DNA from: Caenorhabditis elegans
Lineage: Eukaryota > Nematoda > Chromadorea > Rhabditida > Rhabditidae
Direction: 5' to 3'
NCBI RefSeq assembly: GCF_000002985.6
Contig: NC_003279.8
Coordinates: 13,578,001 to 13,642,000, forward strand
DNA: 64,000 nucleotides
The translations under genes were made by a program, and so were the position numbers. Positions 14,401 to 26,236 of the stretch are shown here, piece by piece. Numbering within the stretch: position 1 is the stretch's first letter; each line of letters starts with the position of its first letter. The notes below the pieces were generated by a model. That model saw only the letters and a program-made list of their open reading frames with translations. It was not told where the DNA came from and did not search any database.

Positions 14401-17400
14401 GTTTGTAGTGTGAATTTTAGGAAATAGCAGTATGCCAGTTTTGTAGTTTTGTAGTTTGTAGTCTGTGTGTAGCCTCAACCAACTTTTTTTCTGTTGTTAA
14501 CGATTTTTTTTGGTTGAATTTTCGGAAAACACCTAATTTTCAAATGATGTTCGTGGTAATTTTGTAGTTTGTAGTGCGTCAGGTAGACTACAAACTACAA
14601 AACATAAGAATTATCTTTTTTAGACTATATAAAATTAATTTTTCGAAAAAAAATTTAACTTTCATATAATAAATTTCAATTTTTCATATTTTAAAAATCG
14701 TTTTTTTTTCAGAAAACTGAAAAATTGTGTTTTTGGAGAAAAAATATAGTTTGTAGTGTGACAGCAACTACAAAAAATTAAAAATTTTCTGAAATATTTT
14801 TTCAATTCAAGAAAATAAAAAAATAAAATTTTTTGGCATTTTTAAAAAAATTCCGTTTTTGTAGTTTGTAGCGAGTAATTTTGCGAATTTAATTTTTATG
14901 AAATAAAACAAATTTGTAGTTTGTAGTATTTAATTTTCAAATAATATTTTTTTTAATTTAAAAAAACTGTTTTTTTTGCAAGAAAACTGAAAATTTTTGG
15001 TTTTTTATTTTTGATTTTGGAAAAAAATATAATGGAGTTTGTAGTGTGTAGTTTGTAGTGTGTAAGCTAGGCTACAAACTACAAAAATTTATAATTAAAC
15101 ACAACGAAACATTCCAAAAAATCGACAATTTTTTAATTCAAGAAAATCAAAAACTTCAATTTTTTTTGGCATTTTATTAAAAATTTCGGTTTTTTTGTAG
15201 TTTGTAGCCTAATTTAACGAGTAATTTTTCGATTTTTTTTTGATTTTTTTGGAAAATTTTCGATAAAAAATACAATTGTTGGTAATTTCTTTCTCTAGAA
15301 TTTTTTTGTAGTTTGTAGTTTGTAGTCTCCCTACAAAAAACCACCTACACATGCTGTAAATTCGGATTAAAATCCATAGAAATCGTGCGATGAATATGTG
15401 CATCTCGAATTTTTAAATATTCATTATCAGTCCGACAATCAATGCACCATGCTGTTCTTCCACCAGTTACTCCCAACATATTTCCATCATGATGCGGGCT
15501 CCACGTGGCACTGAACATCTCATCTTCCTCGTTTTCCAGCGGAATTTTCAAGTTTTGCACAATTTCCGGACCATTTTCCATGTTTAAAAGTTGAATTTCC
15601 GGTCGAAATGGCGTCATTGCTGCACATTTCATCGAATTTGGCTCCCATTCTAGACATGACATCACTTGTTCAGTTGGTAGACGAGAAACTGTTTCAAGTG
15701 TTCGTTTATCTTCTTCAATATTCCATATTGTGATCGAATGTGTTCCGCCGAGACTGCTGACTGCAAAATGTATCGAATTTTAGGGAAAAAATCGAAAAAA
15801 ATTGGAAAAAAATGCGTTAATTTGCGTTAAAATTGAGTTTGGTTGAGGCTCACACTACAAACTACAATTCTTCTAGCCTCAACCATTTGATGGTGAGGCT
15901 CAGAAATTGTGTAGTGTTTGAATTTGAGCCTCAACCAAATTCAAAAATGATTTTTGTTTCAGAATTTTTCGAAAATTGTAGTTTGTAGTTTGAAGTCAAA
16001 GGAAAAAAATGGAAAAAAATGCATTAATTTACGTTAAAATTGAATTTGGTTGAGGCTAAAATTCTGTAGTTTGTAGTCTGAGCCTCAACCAAATTCTAGT
16101 GTTTTTTTCTAAGTGTTTTTTGTCAGAAGTGTTCAAAAATTATAGTTTGTAGCTAAAATAAATATTTTCCGAATTTTCAACAAATGTAGTTTGTAGTTTG
16201 TAGTCTTAAAATACGAATTTTTAGGGAAAAGCGGAAAAAATGCATAAATTTATGCTAAAAATGAATTTGGTTGAGGCTCACACTACAAACTACAATTTTT
16301 CCAGCCTCAACCAATGCGTGAGGCTCCGAAATTCTGTAGTTTGTAGTCTCAGCCTCAACCAAATTCCAAAGTGGTTTTTATGTGAAAATTTGTAGTTTGT
16401 AGTCAAAAGTGATTTTTCCGAATTTTTCAAAAACACTGTAGTTTGTAGTCTTAAAATACGATTTTTGAGAGGAAAAAACAAAAAAAGCGTTAATTCACTC
16501 TAAAATTGAATGTGGGTGAGGCTCACACTACAAACTACAATTTTTCTAGCCTCTACCAATGGTTGAGGCTAAGAAATTGTGTAGTTTGTAGTCTGAGCCT
16601 CAACCAAATTTTTAAAACAGTTTTTTTTTTCAAAGTCAGGCACTGTAGTTTGTAGTCAAAACTAGTTTATTTCTGAATTTTTCAAAAAAAAAAGTAGTTT
16701 GTAGTGCACAATTATTGTCAAATCGCTTGCTCTTTGATTATGATTTCTGATCTTCTATTAGTCATAGGGAAACAATATTCCCGTCGTTCCCATCACATTA
16801 CCACCTTCGCCCCCAACATTAGCATAATTCGATTTGTATGTATGGTATATAAGACGCTATTCTGTACATATAACATGGTTCAAGCATCAAACGGTTCTAG
16901 ATGTAGAATCCCCTATTCATCCTTTCTGGACCCTCTACCCCTTTCTGATCCCTTAATCTATACATTCTTATTAACAAACTATTATACGGGAAATATTGGA
17001 ATCCTTTTCCGTACATGGTGACCCAGTGGTGAAGAACAACTGCACCCAGTCAAGATGAGCAGTATTCTCAAAGCTCAACTCAACATTGCACGAAAAAAGT
17101 TGCAAAAGCAGATCAATCAGGCCAATCAACTCGTGAATGAAGTCAACAACGGACTTAACTCAACAGACAATGAAAATATCTACGACACAATAACAGAAGC
17201 CGCGGATGTTGCAAGAGAAATTCAATCGGAAATGAATCGAATCACCCAATATATGAAACAATGGAACAATCAATCACAATTGTTGGATAGTGAAGCTATC
17301 AACGAACACCAATCAACAAAAAGAAATTTCATGTCGGAATTGAAATTGTCCACCGATGTACTGTCTCAGCTCAAGGAGAAGTACAATGCATACATGAAAA

Positions 17401-20400
17401 TGCACAAATCAAGAGGTCCCGACCAAGTGGACTACCCACCGTTTCCAGTTTTATCAACGGATTCAATTGTTCCTGAGTGCAATTCTAACTCAACAACACA
17501 AGATTCGGTTCCACAATATTCATATTCACCTGCAACTCACACTGATGTTCCTCTACTATTTATTAACAATCAACAACGGGCACATGAAAGTCAACAACAT
17601 CACATATCCACTCATCAACAGGGACAAATGCATTTTAGTCCAATCCAGTCTCAAGGGATTTTCGGAGCTTGCTCAATTTCAACTCAGCAATTTTCTTCTA
17701 CAATTTCATATATTCCGATTCAACCTGCTACTATTGCCATGCCTACTTTTAGCGGCGATATCTTGCACTATCAATCATTCATGGAGTTATTCAACACATT
17801 AATCGACAGTCAACCAATTGCGGAGATTTTCAAGTTCTACTATCTCAAATCAGCTCTTCAAGAAAATGCTGCTCGTATAATCCATCATTTACCACTCACT
17901 TCTGCAAACTATCATGTGGCTTGGAAATTGTTAAAAGAACGGTTCGATAATACTACAATACTTCGTCATCTTCTGTTGCGTAAACTTCAAGAAATTCAAC
18001 CTGTGCCCAAGAACCACAGTTTGCAACAAATACAACAACTTTGGACTGAGTTTGTTTCCATTTTCAACCAATTGTGCAAAATACAACCTGACGCGGACAA
18101 CACAATGATTGCCAACATTATCACAAGCAAACTACCACGTCGTTACATCAAGCGGATATATTTCGGACACCGAGGCTGTAATTATCTGGCATCAGAAATA
18201 TTGGAGATGGTGCGGTCATTCATTCAAACAGACTTTATTGTGGATATAATTGCGAATGATGCTGAAGCACATCAATATTCAACTTACAACTGTGAAAGTC
18301 TTCAACCGGTATTCAAAAACCCAGTAACTGGAAATCACGTTCAACTAGAAGAAATTCATCATTCGAGCAAAGCAAACCATCACCCACAAAGAGTACAACA
18401 TCATCTACAACAAAACAGTGTGCATACTTCAATTGCTGAACGAACAGATCAGCAACCACTTGTTGAGCCAACTTCTGGAATACAACTGACTTCATCAACA
18501 GCAGTGAAAATCAAGTCGAATATCAATGCAGAAACCTTAGAAATTCCTCCAATTGCTGAAATACCAAAACAAAAATGCAACCAATCGGAAATGAGCAGTA
18601 CAGAAACTTTGGACCAAGTTCTCTCATTGCCAGTTCAACCCAAGATAATTTCAATTGGACTAGCTGCACAACAATTGCAAAGTGAACAGCTTGATGAAGA
18701 AAATCCAGCAATGGTTTTGGAATCCACTAACGAAGACGAGTTCGAAATTATTCCCATGGAAACTATCATCAGCAACAACGAAATCGGAAATCAAATTGAC
18801 GTCGAGGACTCGCAGCAGTTGGATTCAAAGGATCAGTATCAAAAAGTATCAGAACTTCAAGATGATTTTATCGAAACCGTGGAAACAAAGTCCATAACGC
18901 GAATCAACAATGAAGGATTTTCTCCAGATGCAATGGAGAAATACGGACAAAGCAGAAGCAGTTTTTCTTCTGAAAAACACTCCACCACCACACATTACAC
19001 GCCAGCTGAAGAATCACATAACTTTGGATTCAATCTTCACGTAGACCACAAGATAACAACTCAATGGCAAGATGATAAGCATCCCTGGGATCCAGGGACA
19101 CAACAAAGATATCAACTAGCGCCTCGAACACAATGGATGCCTAAACCACTGCTCGATCAAGCAGCGATATTGTCATTTCTGAGTATACTGTATATTTTTA
19201 GCATTCCTCATGGACTTTCAACTTGCAATGTGTTTTCAATCTGGCCTCAATGGAATTTTGGAAACTCTAACAATTATTGGATGCCAATCGGACAAGGCTC
19301 ACACTTCTTCTCTTATTTGCTGCGGCCTCGGAGCGCCGCCAATCTCCAATTTCGATTGCCAGAATTTTCAATGATATGCTACCAAAGATATCAAATCAAA
19401 TCGACAATGGATTGTCCAAGATGCCGATAATTGTGCTACTCATGTAACTGCAAGCTGAGTTATTTTCTTGTTGTTTAAATTTTTCTTAACATTATCTGTC
19501 TAGTGCTAGAAAATAATTTCCCTCAAAGTATTGTATCCCAAATTCTTCAATCTTCAATTTTGTACTGATTCACTGGTTGTAATCTCCCACATATTCATCT
19601 CCCTTTTCCTTTTCCCTTTGGGAGTGTCAAATCGCTTGCTCTTTGATTATGATTTCTGATCTTCTATTAGTCATAGGGAAACAACATTCCCGTCGTTCCC
19701 ATCACATTACCACCTTCGCCCCCAACATTAGCATAATTCGATTTGTATGTATGGTATATAAGACGCTATTCTGTACATATAACATGGTTCAAGCATCAAA
19801 CGGTTCTAGATGTAGAATCCCCTATTCATCCTTTCTGGACCCTCTACCCCTTTTTGATCCCTTAATCTATACATTCTTATTAACAAACTATTATACGGGA
19901 AATATTGGAATCCTTTTCCGTACAATTATTATTCGTATCTATCAAAAACCGTAAAAATATCGGGATTTCTGTTTAAAATTTTTTTCATTAAAAATTGTAG
20001 TTTGTAGTCCCTATTGAATTTTCTGAACTTTTGTAGTTGTATGTAGTTTGTAGTGTACGCTACATATCTAAAGCTTTTCCGGGTGTAGTTTGTAGTCGGA
20101 TCCTCAAAGTTTTCGAAAAACTCCTCAAAAAGTTTGTAGTTTGTAGTTTGTAGTCCCTTACAATCAGCGGTACACGTGGCCAGAATGGTGCTCTTCGTCG
20201 GATGAGCAGCAATTGCACGTACTTCTCCAGCTGGATGCCGGAAGGTTTTTGACATTAGACGAGACGCTTCTGGATCCATGAATAACTTGTTAACCTGCAA
20301 AAAAAAAACATGTTGAGTGAGGCTCACAGACTACAAACTACAAAGTTGACTTAGCCTCAACCAAACCCAAGCAAAATTCACCTGATTTTTGTCGTTTTTA

Positions 20401-20504
20401 ATATTATTCGTTCCGACTAAAAAGCAAATATTCTCCTCGTCAGCCGTCATTGACGTCATACATCTCGCCTCACAATCCATACCGAACATTAAACATTCAC
20501 TCAT
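11421..20504 (-). CDS. eipr-1: EIPR1/TSSC1 WD40-repeat protein (EARP/GARP-interacting protein)
   Basis: EIPR1 binds the EARP and GARP tethering complexes and is needed for endosomal recycling and dense-core vesicle cargo sorting. Five minus-strand exons (20504-20382, 20294-20162, 15760-15349, 14357-14055, 11538-11421) join in phase to 362 residues, close to the human 387. WD40 blades are recognisable, for example [13 protein letters not shown], then FNPNLQHV running into [24 protein letters not shown], and the last blade [20 protein letters not shown]. An acidic stretch ([10 protein letters not shown]) precedes the last exon. A TTTTTTCAG acceptor ends one base before the ATG. Intron 1 is a single hairpin module. 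Intron 2 is 4.4 kb and contains a retrotransposon in antisense orientation. Intron 4 (2.5 kb) contains a 770-bp tandem duplication. Confidence 0.94.
12217..13912. repeat. 770-bp near-identical tandem duplication in eipr-1 intron 4
   Basis: Sequence from about 12,217 repeats at about 12,987 and again partially at 13,757-13,912 with a 770-bp period. The first two copies differ by very little; I see one substitution and one A-run length change near 12,270. Each unit contains several GAGGCT / TTTGTAGTTTGTAGT modules. ORFs inside it are identical in both copies only because the DNA is duplicated. Confidence 0.93.
15800..16710. repeat. Dense cluster of hairpin modules in eipr-1 intron 2
   Basis: At least three loosely repeated blocks (starting near 15,838, 16,266 and 16,510) each contain GGTTGAGGCTCACACTACAA and then AGCCTCAACCA, further TTTGTAGTTTGTAGT cores and an AAAATACGA phrase. 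This is non-coding. Confidence 0.75.
16716..17015 (+). repeat. 5' LTR with TATA box
   Basis: 300 bp, TGTCAAATCG at the start and CCGTACA at the end. A TATATAAG box at 16846-16853 is the probable core promoter. It differs from the 3' LTR at two sites (ACAATATT against ACAACATT, and CTTTCTG against CTTTTTG). Confidence 0.93.
17055..19430 (+). CDS. Gag-like polyprotein of the LTR retrotransposon
   Basis: This 791-codon ORF begins 40 bp after the 5' LTR. The N-terminal about 140 residues are helical and Gln/Asn-rich, probably coiled coil. The middle (about residues 230-370) matches the DUF1759 gag-like domain of BEL/Pao elements: an F-S-G-D motif followed by a helical region ending in a W-x-L-L-x-x-R-F-D motif. 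A long Gln/Ser/Thr-rich low-complexity segment follows. I see no CCHC zinc knuckle and no protease or polymerase motif. The last about 100 residues, with a hydrophobic stretch, look unrelated to gag and may be remnant sequence left at the join where pol was lost (inference). The ORF is intact. Confidence 0.85.
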   Translation: MSSILKAQLNIARKKLQKQINQANQLVNEVNNGLNSTDNENIYDTITEAADVAREIQSEMNRITQYMKQWNNQSQLLDSEAINEHQSTKRNFMSELKLSTDVLSQLKEKYNAYMKMHKSRGPDQVDYPPFPVLSTDSIVPECNSNSTTQDSVPQYSYSPATHTDVPLLFINNQQRAHESQQHHISTHQQGQMHFSPIQSQGIFGACSISTQQFSSTISYIPIQPATIAMPTFSGDILHYQSFMELFNTLIDSQPIAEIFKFYYLKSALQENAARIIHHLPLTSANYHVAWKLLKERFDNTTILRHLLLRKLQEIQPVPKNHSLQQIQQLWTEFVSIFNQLCKIQPDADNTMIANIITSKLPRRYIKRIYFGHRGCNYLASEILEMVRSFIQTDFIVDIIANDAEAHQYSTYNCESLQPVFKNPVTGNHVQLEEIHHSSKANHHPQRVQHHLQQNSVHTSIAERTDQQPLVEPTSGIQLTSSTAVKIKSNINAETLEIPPIAEIPKQKCNQSEMSSTETLDQVLSLPVQPKIISIGLAAQQLQSEQLDEENPAMVLESTNEDEFEIIPMETIISNNEIGNQIDVEDSQQLDSKDQYQKVSELQDDFIETVETKSITRINNEGFSPDAMEKYGQSRSSFSSEKHSTTTHYTPAEESHNFGFNLHVDHKITTQWQDDKHPWDPGTQQRYQLAPRTQWMPKPLLDQAAILSFLSILYIFSIPHGLSTCNVFSIWPQWNFGNSNNYWMPIGQGSHFFSYLLRPRSAANLQFRLPEFSMICYQRYQIKSTMDCPRCR
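19625..19924 (+). repeat. 3' LTR
   Basis: 300 bp, the second copy of the LTR. It is preceded by a pyrimidine-rich stretch and GGGAG and followed by the ATTAT target duplication. Confidence 0.93.
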
Positions 20505-20997
20505 TCTGAAAAAAGTTATCTGAAAATGTTGAATAATCTCAAATTCAAAAATAATAGAAATCCGTCAATATTACGGTAAAACACAAAAAATTAAAAAAAA
20601 AAAGAACTACACATAAAATCTTAATTAATTAAAAAAATTTTTAAAAACACACACAATTTAAGGCAATTTAAAGCTGTGAAAGAGCTGATTTTGGTGGAAA
20701 TTGAGCAGAATTTCAGATTCGAAAAGAAAAAATTATTACAAAAAAAAAAGAAAGAGAAGAACGCAATCTATTATGAATATAATAACAAGAAAAAGGAGAC
20801 GATGCTATAAACTATGCTAACTGGTTACCGGATTACACTATAAACTACAAGTAAATTTTGTTGAGGCTATCAATAGTTCAATAGCTATCAATAGAGTTTT
20901 TGTTTTTTCAACTAAAAAAATTTCAAGACTTATTTAATTTAAAATCCATGTTAACAGTATATATTCTGTATTGTAGTTTGTAGTGTACACCTTAATC
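20505..20997 (-). promoter_or_regulatory. TMEM161 to eipr-1 intergenic region
   Basis: No gene. It is A/T-rich with long A runs. A TTTTTTCAG acceptor for eipr-1 ends at about 20,506 on the minus strand. One TTGTAGTTTGTAGT core at about 20,972 lies just past the TMEM161 stop, and one degenerate module lies at about 20,835-20,865. Confidence 0.55.
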
Positions 20998-23900
20998 CTA
21001 ATTAGAAGTATTGGTTCCGGTATTACCAACAAAATACGAATGATATACAACACCTAACAATTGAAGAGTGAAATTAATCAAAATAGTAACGACAAGAAGA
21101 AATGAGAAGAATGCTCTACAAATCGATGCATCAAATACAAAACGAATCGGTCCACTCAATGCGAGTGTATTCAATTCGGTATTTGATTGTGGTGTCGGTG
21201 CTCCAATCCATGACAGATTTCCGGTTGTTTTGAGAAGAAGGGCGAACAGGAGGGCTAATACTGCTGGACCAAAGTATTGAAGTGCTGCACAACACAGGTA
21301 ACGGTAGTAGCGATAGATCTGGAAAAAATCATTTTATTTGACTAATTATTAACTCTAGTGAGGATTTTGCTCTAAATAATATTTTTTTCAAGTTGCAATT
21401 ATTGTGTCTCCATAATCTAAATAATTGCTACTAACTATTATGATACTAGCAAAATTGTACATTATCTATTAGTATCTATTAGTACTAGGTAATGTATCAA
21501 AACCATATTGTATTAATACCGTATGGAACATATTAGTACCTCATAGTATATGTATTAGTATTCTATAGAATGTAGACAGATTATATTAGTACTGTATAGT
21601 ACTGTACACGTGTATTCAGCTCGACCAACGCCTCGAAAATTTTCAAAAAGGCGGGAAAAAATATTTGAATTTACCAAGAGGAATTTCACCGCAGCGCGTG
21701 CAAAAATGTCTGCATTTGCGCGTGACGGTGTTTGCATAAATTACACCAAATGGTCGAGCTGAAAACACGTCACGGCCCGGCAAGTGGTACGTGTACGCAA
21801 TTTGTCTACCGTATTCCGTATGCCTGCTCGGCTGCGTTAACGCGTGTTTCTCAAAAACGACACGTTCATTTTTTAAAATTTGAAAAACAAAATGACCAAA
21901 AAATAATTCTCTAATTTTTGTACGTGAAGTTTTTTCCATAACTCGCGTATCAACCTGTGAGTGCAGTGGAGCGCATTTGCACTGATGTACCACTTGCCGG
22001 GCCGTGCACGTGCTGTATGAGTAAAAAACAATACCGTATTAGTTCCGTAGATTGCAGGTAGACTTAATAAACTCTATTGGTACAGTATAATACTCTTTTA
22101 GTATCGTATAGTACCGTATAGATCACATTAGTACCATTCAGTATTAATACCGTAATAGCTTTATCAGTATCGTACTGTATTAGTGTTCTATTTTGAGGTG
22201 ACAAATTATTTGAACTCAACATTTTTAGTATTAAAATCAAATCGAACATCGAATTTTTTTTTTTTTCAAAATTTTTCTATCCCATCTTGGTATTTTGGCT
22301 AAAATGGATTTGTTGGTTTTTTTTCAGAGAAAACTTTTTTCTTTTTTTTAGTTCAAAAATAAGACAAACTTTCGAATTATTAGACTACAAACTACAAAAA
22401 AAAACGAATCTTTTTGGTTTCTGTTCTCGAATTTTGAAAAGACCTATTATGATTTTTATTGAGAATACTATAATGTTCAAAATTGCCAAATTTTGTAAAA
22501 AATTATGTAGTTTGTAGCTTACCATCGCCTGAATCGTGTAATTCTTGACTTTTCCGGCTTCTGCTCTCATTTCGGCAACCTTATCGTATGCCAAATTCAG
22601 GTGAGCTTGAAGATGTGAGACACGTGTCAAAAACTTGCTGAGCACCCAGCCAATAATCATGTAGATACGCAGAATATCCAGCTGGTCCAGGGACATTCTG
22701 CAATATGAGAATTTGTAGTATGTAGTTTGTAGTATGTAGTTTGTAGTATGTAGTTTGTAGTATGTAGTATGTAGTATGTAGTATGTAGTATGTAGTATGT
22801 AGTATGTAGTATGTAGTATGTAGTATGTAGTATGTAGTATGTAGTATGTAGTACGTAGTATGTAGTATGTAGTATGTAGTATGTAGTATGTAGCATGTAG
22901 TATGTAGTATGTAGTATGTAGTATGTAGTATGTAGTATGTAGTATGTAGTATGTAGTATGTAGTATGTAGTATGTAGTATGTAGTATGTAGTATGTAGTA
23001 TGTAGTATGTAGTATGTAGTATGTAGTATGTAGTATGTAGTATGTAGTATGTAGTATGTAGTATGTAGTATGTAGTATGTAGTATGTAGTATGTAGTATG
23101 TAGTATGTAGTATGTAGTATGTAGTATGTAGTATGTAGTATGTAGTATGTTGTATGTTGTATGATGTATGTAGTATGATGTATGTAGTATGTAGCATGTA
23201 GTATGTAGTATGTAGTATGTAGTATGTAGTATGTAGTATGTAGTATGTTGTATGATGTATGTTGTATGATGTATGTTGTATGATGTATGTAGTATGTAGT
23301 ATGTAGTATGTAGTATGTAGTATGTAGTATGTTGTATGATGTATGTTGTATGATGTATGTTGTATGATGTATGTAGTATGTAGCATGTGCATATGTTAAA
23401 CGTTGCATGTAGTATGTTATATGAAGAATGTTATATGTAGCATTCAAAATGGAATGTTTAAAATTCAATATGTATTTTGTAGTATGTAGTATGTAGTATG
23501 TAGTATGTAGTATGTAGTATGTAGTATGTAGTATGTAGTATGTAGTATGTAGTATGTAGTATGTTGTATGATGTATGTAGTATGATGTATGTAGTATGTA
23601 GCATGTGCATATGTTAAACGTTGCATGTAGTATGTTATATGAAGAATGTTATATGTAGCATGCAAAATGGAATGTTTAAAATTCAATATGTATTTTGTAG
23701 TATGTAGAATGTAGTTTGTAGTCTTACACTTTTCTGGGTCCTTGAACAAGTTGATAAACCAATGGTTTTGAGTATGATGCCAAAATGAATGCGGGCAACA
23801 AAAAAGCGACGTGATCCAGCGATTTTTTAATTCTTCCATCATTTTCCAACGCCTTCAGATACATAATTGCACATCGGAAATTTGGGAAAACTAGCATCGC

Positions 23901-25393
23901 GGAGAGCATTGAGAAGAATACTGATAGGGAGATGTACCTGAAAGATTTTTAGTTTTTTTACAAACATTTTTTTGAAAAGTTACATCATCAATGGATTCGT
24001 TGGCCGATAGTCACGAATATTTGCAGTGGAGTTATCGAAGAGTCCAGAGCTTTCCACGAAATCCGCAATATTTGTACTCAATTTGTCGTAGGCTTCGAGC
24101 ATTTGAATATCAAAAATGCGATGTGAATTCATTGCAAAAATGAACGAAAACAAGAAATATAGACATCCAATGGAAATCATGAATCCTCGTTCATCGACAC
24201 TTGAAACCAAATACGAAGAGAGTGCAGTAAGTACTTGAAGTACAAACATAATGACAACAAGCATGAACACAATTGACACGTTGAAGTCACGATTGTCAGG
24301 CATTATGTAGTTGTAGACTTCTGATAGTGTGTAGACGAATAGGCATACAGGAATACACAGGCAGAGCCAATGAAGTGATGTGTACATTTCAAATTGGACG
24401 AGATCTTTCACGTCGACTGGATAGAGGTTCAATTGGAATGGTGAGGATTTTGGTAGGGAGAATCCTTCGGCGGCTTCGTCTTCTCTGCAAAAATAGGGAA
24501 TGAATTGATAGGGAAGATCACTATAATAATACTTTATTACTATATTAATTAATAACACTATATTAACTAATATTAATAATGTAATAATGCACATTATATT
24601 TCCTCGATTAAAGGAACCTCGCTTTTACAGATTTTTTCTAATCTCATTTCCAGATTGGATAACTATGAATTGCATGAATACTGAATTTTATGTACGTTAC
24701 TGATTATGTTCTATTCGAATTTTAATCTTCTAACACGATTTACTAAATCTTATCATATTAGTATTGCACCCTATATTTTAAATTCGACAGCTGTTCTCAT
24801 CTGTCTTATTTTTTAAAAAATTGGCAACCGACCAAATACGTGATAGTTCTTTCTCTACCGTTTGTAGTTAACTACATATTGATATAATCAATAGAGATAT
24901 AATATAGCCAAGTAAGGTAGTCATGTGCAATACTAATAGAGGAAGTATGATATTTTATTACATACTATCTAATTACGTTAATATCGTATTGCAAAACTGT
25001 GTTTGAAAATTCTCCGAATTTTTAACTTTTGTACATTTATCAATTTATCTGAAATTTTGACATTTATAATGGTATTAATACTATTTCTATTATACAAAAT
25101 GCTTCTTTTCTCGGACTTTTCATTCATTTTTCCCATCCTAAATACCTCTTCTTCCGACGATTTCTCTGATTCATTTTCTCCTTAGTCGGTGGCAGCAATG
25201 CTTTGAGTTCTTGATTCGATGGTGCCAAGAATCGATAGAGTCTGGAATTTATAAACTAATTTTTTTCGCAATTTCAACCTCGAAATTACCCATTCGTCAC
25301 AAAAATATCGATAAAATTAGCGCGGCGCACCAATTTTGATATCAAAGTGATTGCCACCAGGCATATCACCACGTGGAATCCCAGTATTGCCAT
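20998..25393 (-). CDS. TMEM161-family multipass membrane protein
   Basis: This is a homologue of human TMEM161A/B, whose molecular activity is unknown. Six minus-strand exons (25393-25290, 25241-25146, 24484-23984, 23937-23728, 22697-22523, 21318-20998) join in phase to 468 residues, close to the family's about 480. Landmarks include the N-terminal hydrophobic segment MAILGFHVVICLVAITLI, the conserved NGLYRFLAPSNQELKALLPP, FQLNLYPVDVKDLVQFEMYT, several long hydrophobic helices in exons 3 and 4, the amphipathic HLQAHLNLAYDKVAEMRAEAG and a final pair of membrane segments. The start is supported by a CTTTCAG acceptor directly before the ATG. Intron 4 consists largely of a 1-kb heptamer array, and intron 5 holds foldback elements. 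Donors of exons 4 and 5 are followed immediately by CTACAAACTAC. Confidence 0.92.
21614..22012. mobile_element. Foldback/MITE-like sequences in TMEM161 intron 5
   Basis: There are two inverted-repeat pairs. CAGCTCGACCA near 21,616 pairs with TGGTCGAGCTG near 21,751. CACGGCCCGGCAAGTGGTAC near 21,771 pairs with GTACCACTTGCCGGGCCGTG near 21,987. The GC content is clearly higher than in the surrounding intron and no ORF is conserved. Flanking sequence (21,450-22,190) is littered with ATTAGTACCGTATAGTA-type phrases. Confidence 0.7.
22709..23725. repeat. About 1-kb heptamer array (GTAGTAT)n in TMEM161 intron 4
   Basis: An almost pure 7-bp tandem repeat, starting as GTAGTTT/GTAGTAT alternation next to exon 5 and continuing as GTAGTAT. 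Blocks with GTTGTATGATGTAT variants lie in the distal half. A segment of about 95 bp containing CATATGTTAAACGTTGCATG is itself duplicated (about 23,386-23,480 and 23,605-23,700). The absence of stop codons produces long spurious ORFs. Confidence 0.95.
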
Positions 25394-26236
25394 CTGAAAG
25401 AGCGGGAGAATGTAGTTTGTAGTATGCACAACTATTTTTTTGTAGTTTGTAGTTTTTGAGCAGATTTTTTTGAAAGTCAAAATTTCTAAAAATTTCCGTA
25501 AAAACTGGGAAATTTTGCGACTCAACCAAGATAAAACAATTTGGTGAGGCTAGAACTACAAACTACAAGATTTGGTGAGCCTCAACCAAAAATTTTTTTT
25601 GTTGAGGCTCACACTACAAACTACACGAATTTCTGAGCCTCAACCAAATTTTTTTGGTGAGGCTAAAACTACGAACTACACGAATCTCTGAGCCTCAACC
25701 ATATTTTTTTTATAATTTGATATTGATTTTAAATACAATTTCCGAATCAAAATTTGAATAACTTCGTTCCAAAATGTTAAAATGGATATTTTTAGTTGAG
25801 GCTCACGCTACAAACTACAAAAAAAGTAATTTTCACCGAAAAAGATACTTTAAAATGGCATTTTCAACCAGAAAAATGGATAAATTAAAAAATAACATCT
25901 TCAAAATTTCAAAAACTATTGTTGTTTCATAATAAATAAGGGAAAAGAGCACAAAGAAAAACCGTAGAGCCATATCTGGAAATAATTTAAGTCTAAAAAA
26001 GGGGGATGCGGGGGAGGAAAAAAAAAATCAATATCACAATAAACGAAAAAAAAAGTAGAGAATTATTTGACGGGGGGAGCATGGGATGAATCACAACCAT
26101 TTGAAAACAATGGAATTTTTTTTGTTTGAAATCAGTAATAATAATAATAATAATGAAAATAAAGCGAATAATCTAATTTAAATACAAAAGAGCCACACAA
26201 AAATGAGAAATTAATCAGAGCTGTGGGGAGCTAGCT
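25394..26236 (-). promoter_or_regulatory. agef-1 to TMEM161 intergenic/outron region
   Basis: No gene. The part nearest TMEM161 (25,412-25,820) holds at least six GAGGCT / ACTACAAACTACA / AGCCTCAACCA modules, so it may be an outron or an unseen 5' intron. 25,820-26,236 has no modules; it contains purine runs and an (AAT)n microsatellite at about 26,137-26,157. Confidence 0.5.

Larger units (their letters stand above)
16716..19924 (+). mobile_element. Gag-only LTR retrotransposon (BEL/Pao-like)
   Basis: This 3.2-kb element lies antisense inside eipr-1 intron 2. Two 300-bp LTRs (16716-17015 and 19625-19924) begin TG and end CA and differ at only two positions that I can see. The element is flanked by a perfect 5-bp target duplication ATTAT (16711-16715 and 19925-19929). 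A TGG-initial primer-binding-type sequence follows the 5' LTR at 17016. The interior holds one long gag-like ORF and no protease, reverse transcriptase or integrase, so it must rely on enzymes supplied elsewhere. The two near-identical LTRs imply a recent insertion. Confidence 0.93.

Noticed and set aside
16704..17021. Separate small genes in the two LTRs (about 105 codons each)
   Set aside because: They are the same LTR sequence translated; LTRs are regulatory repeats, and the frame is not part of the gag-like ORF.
19131..19430. Envelope or integrase domain at the end of the retrotransposon ORF
   Set aside because: There is a hydrophobic stretch and a CPRC motif, but no recognisable catalytic or envelope signature; too weak to call.
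22385..23842. ORFs of 125-335 codons rich in HTTYYIL
   Set aside because: They are translations of the GTAGTAT heptamer array inside a TMEM161 intron; real exon 5 lies in part of the same frame only by chance.
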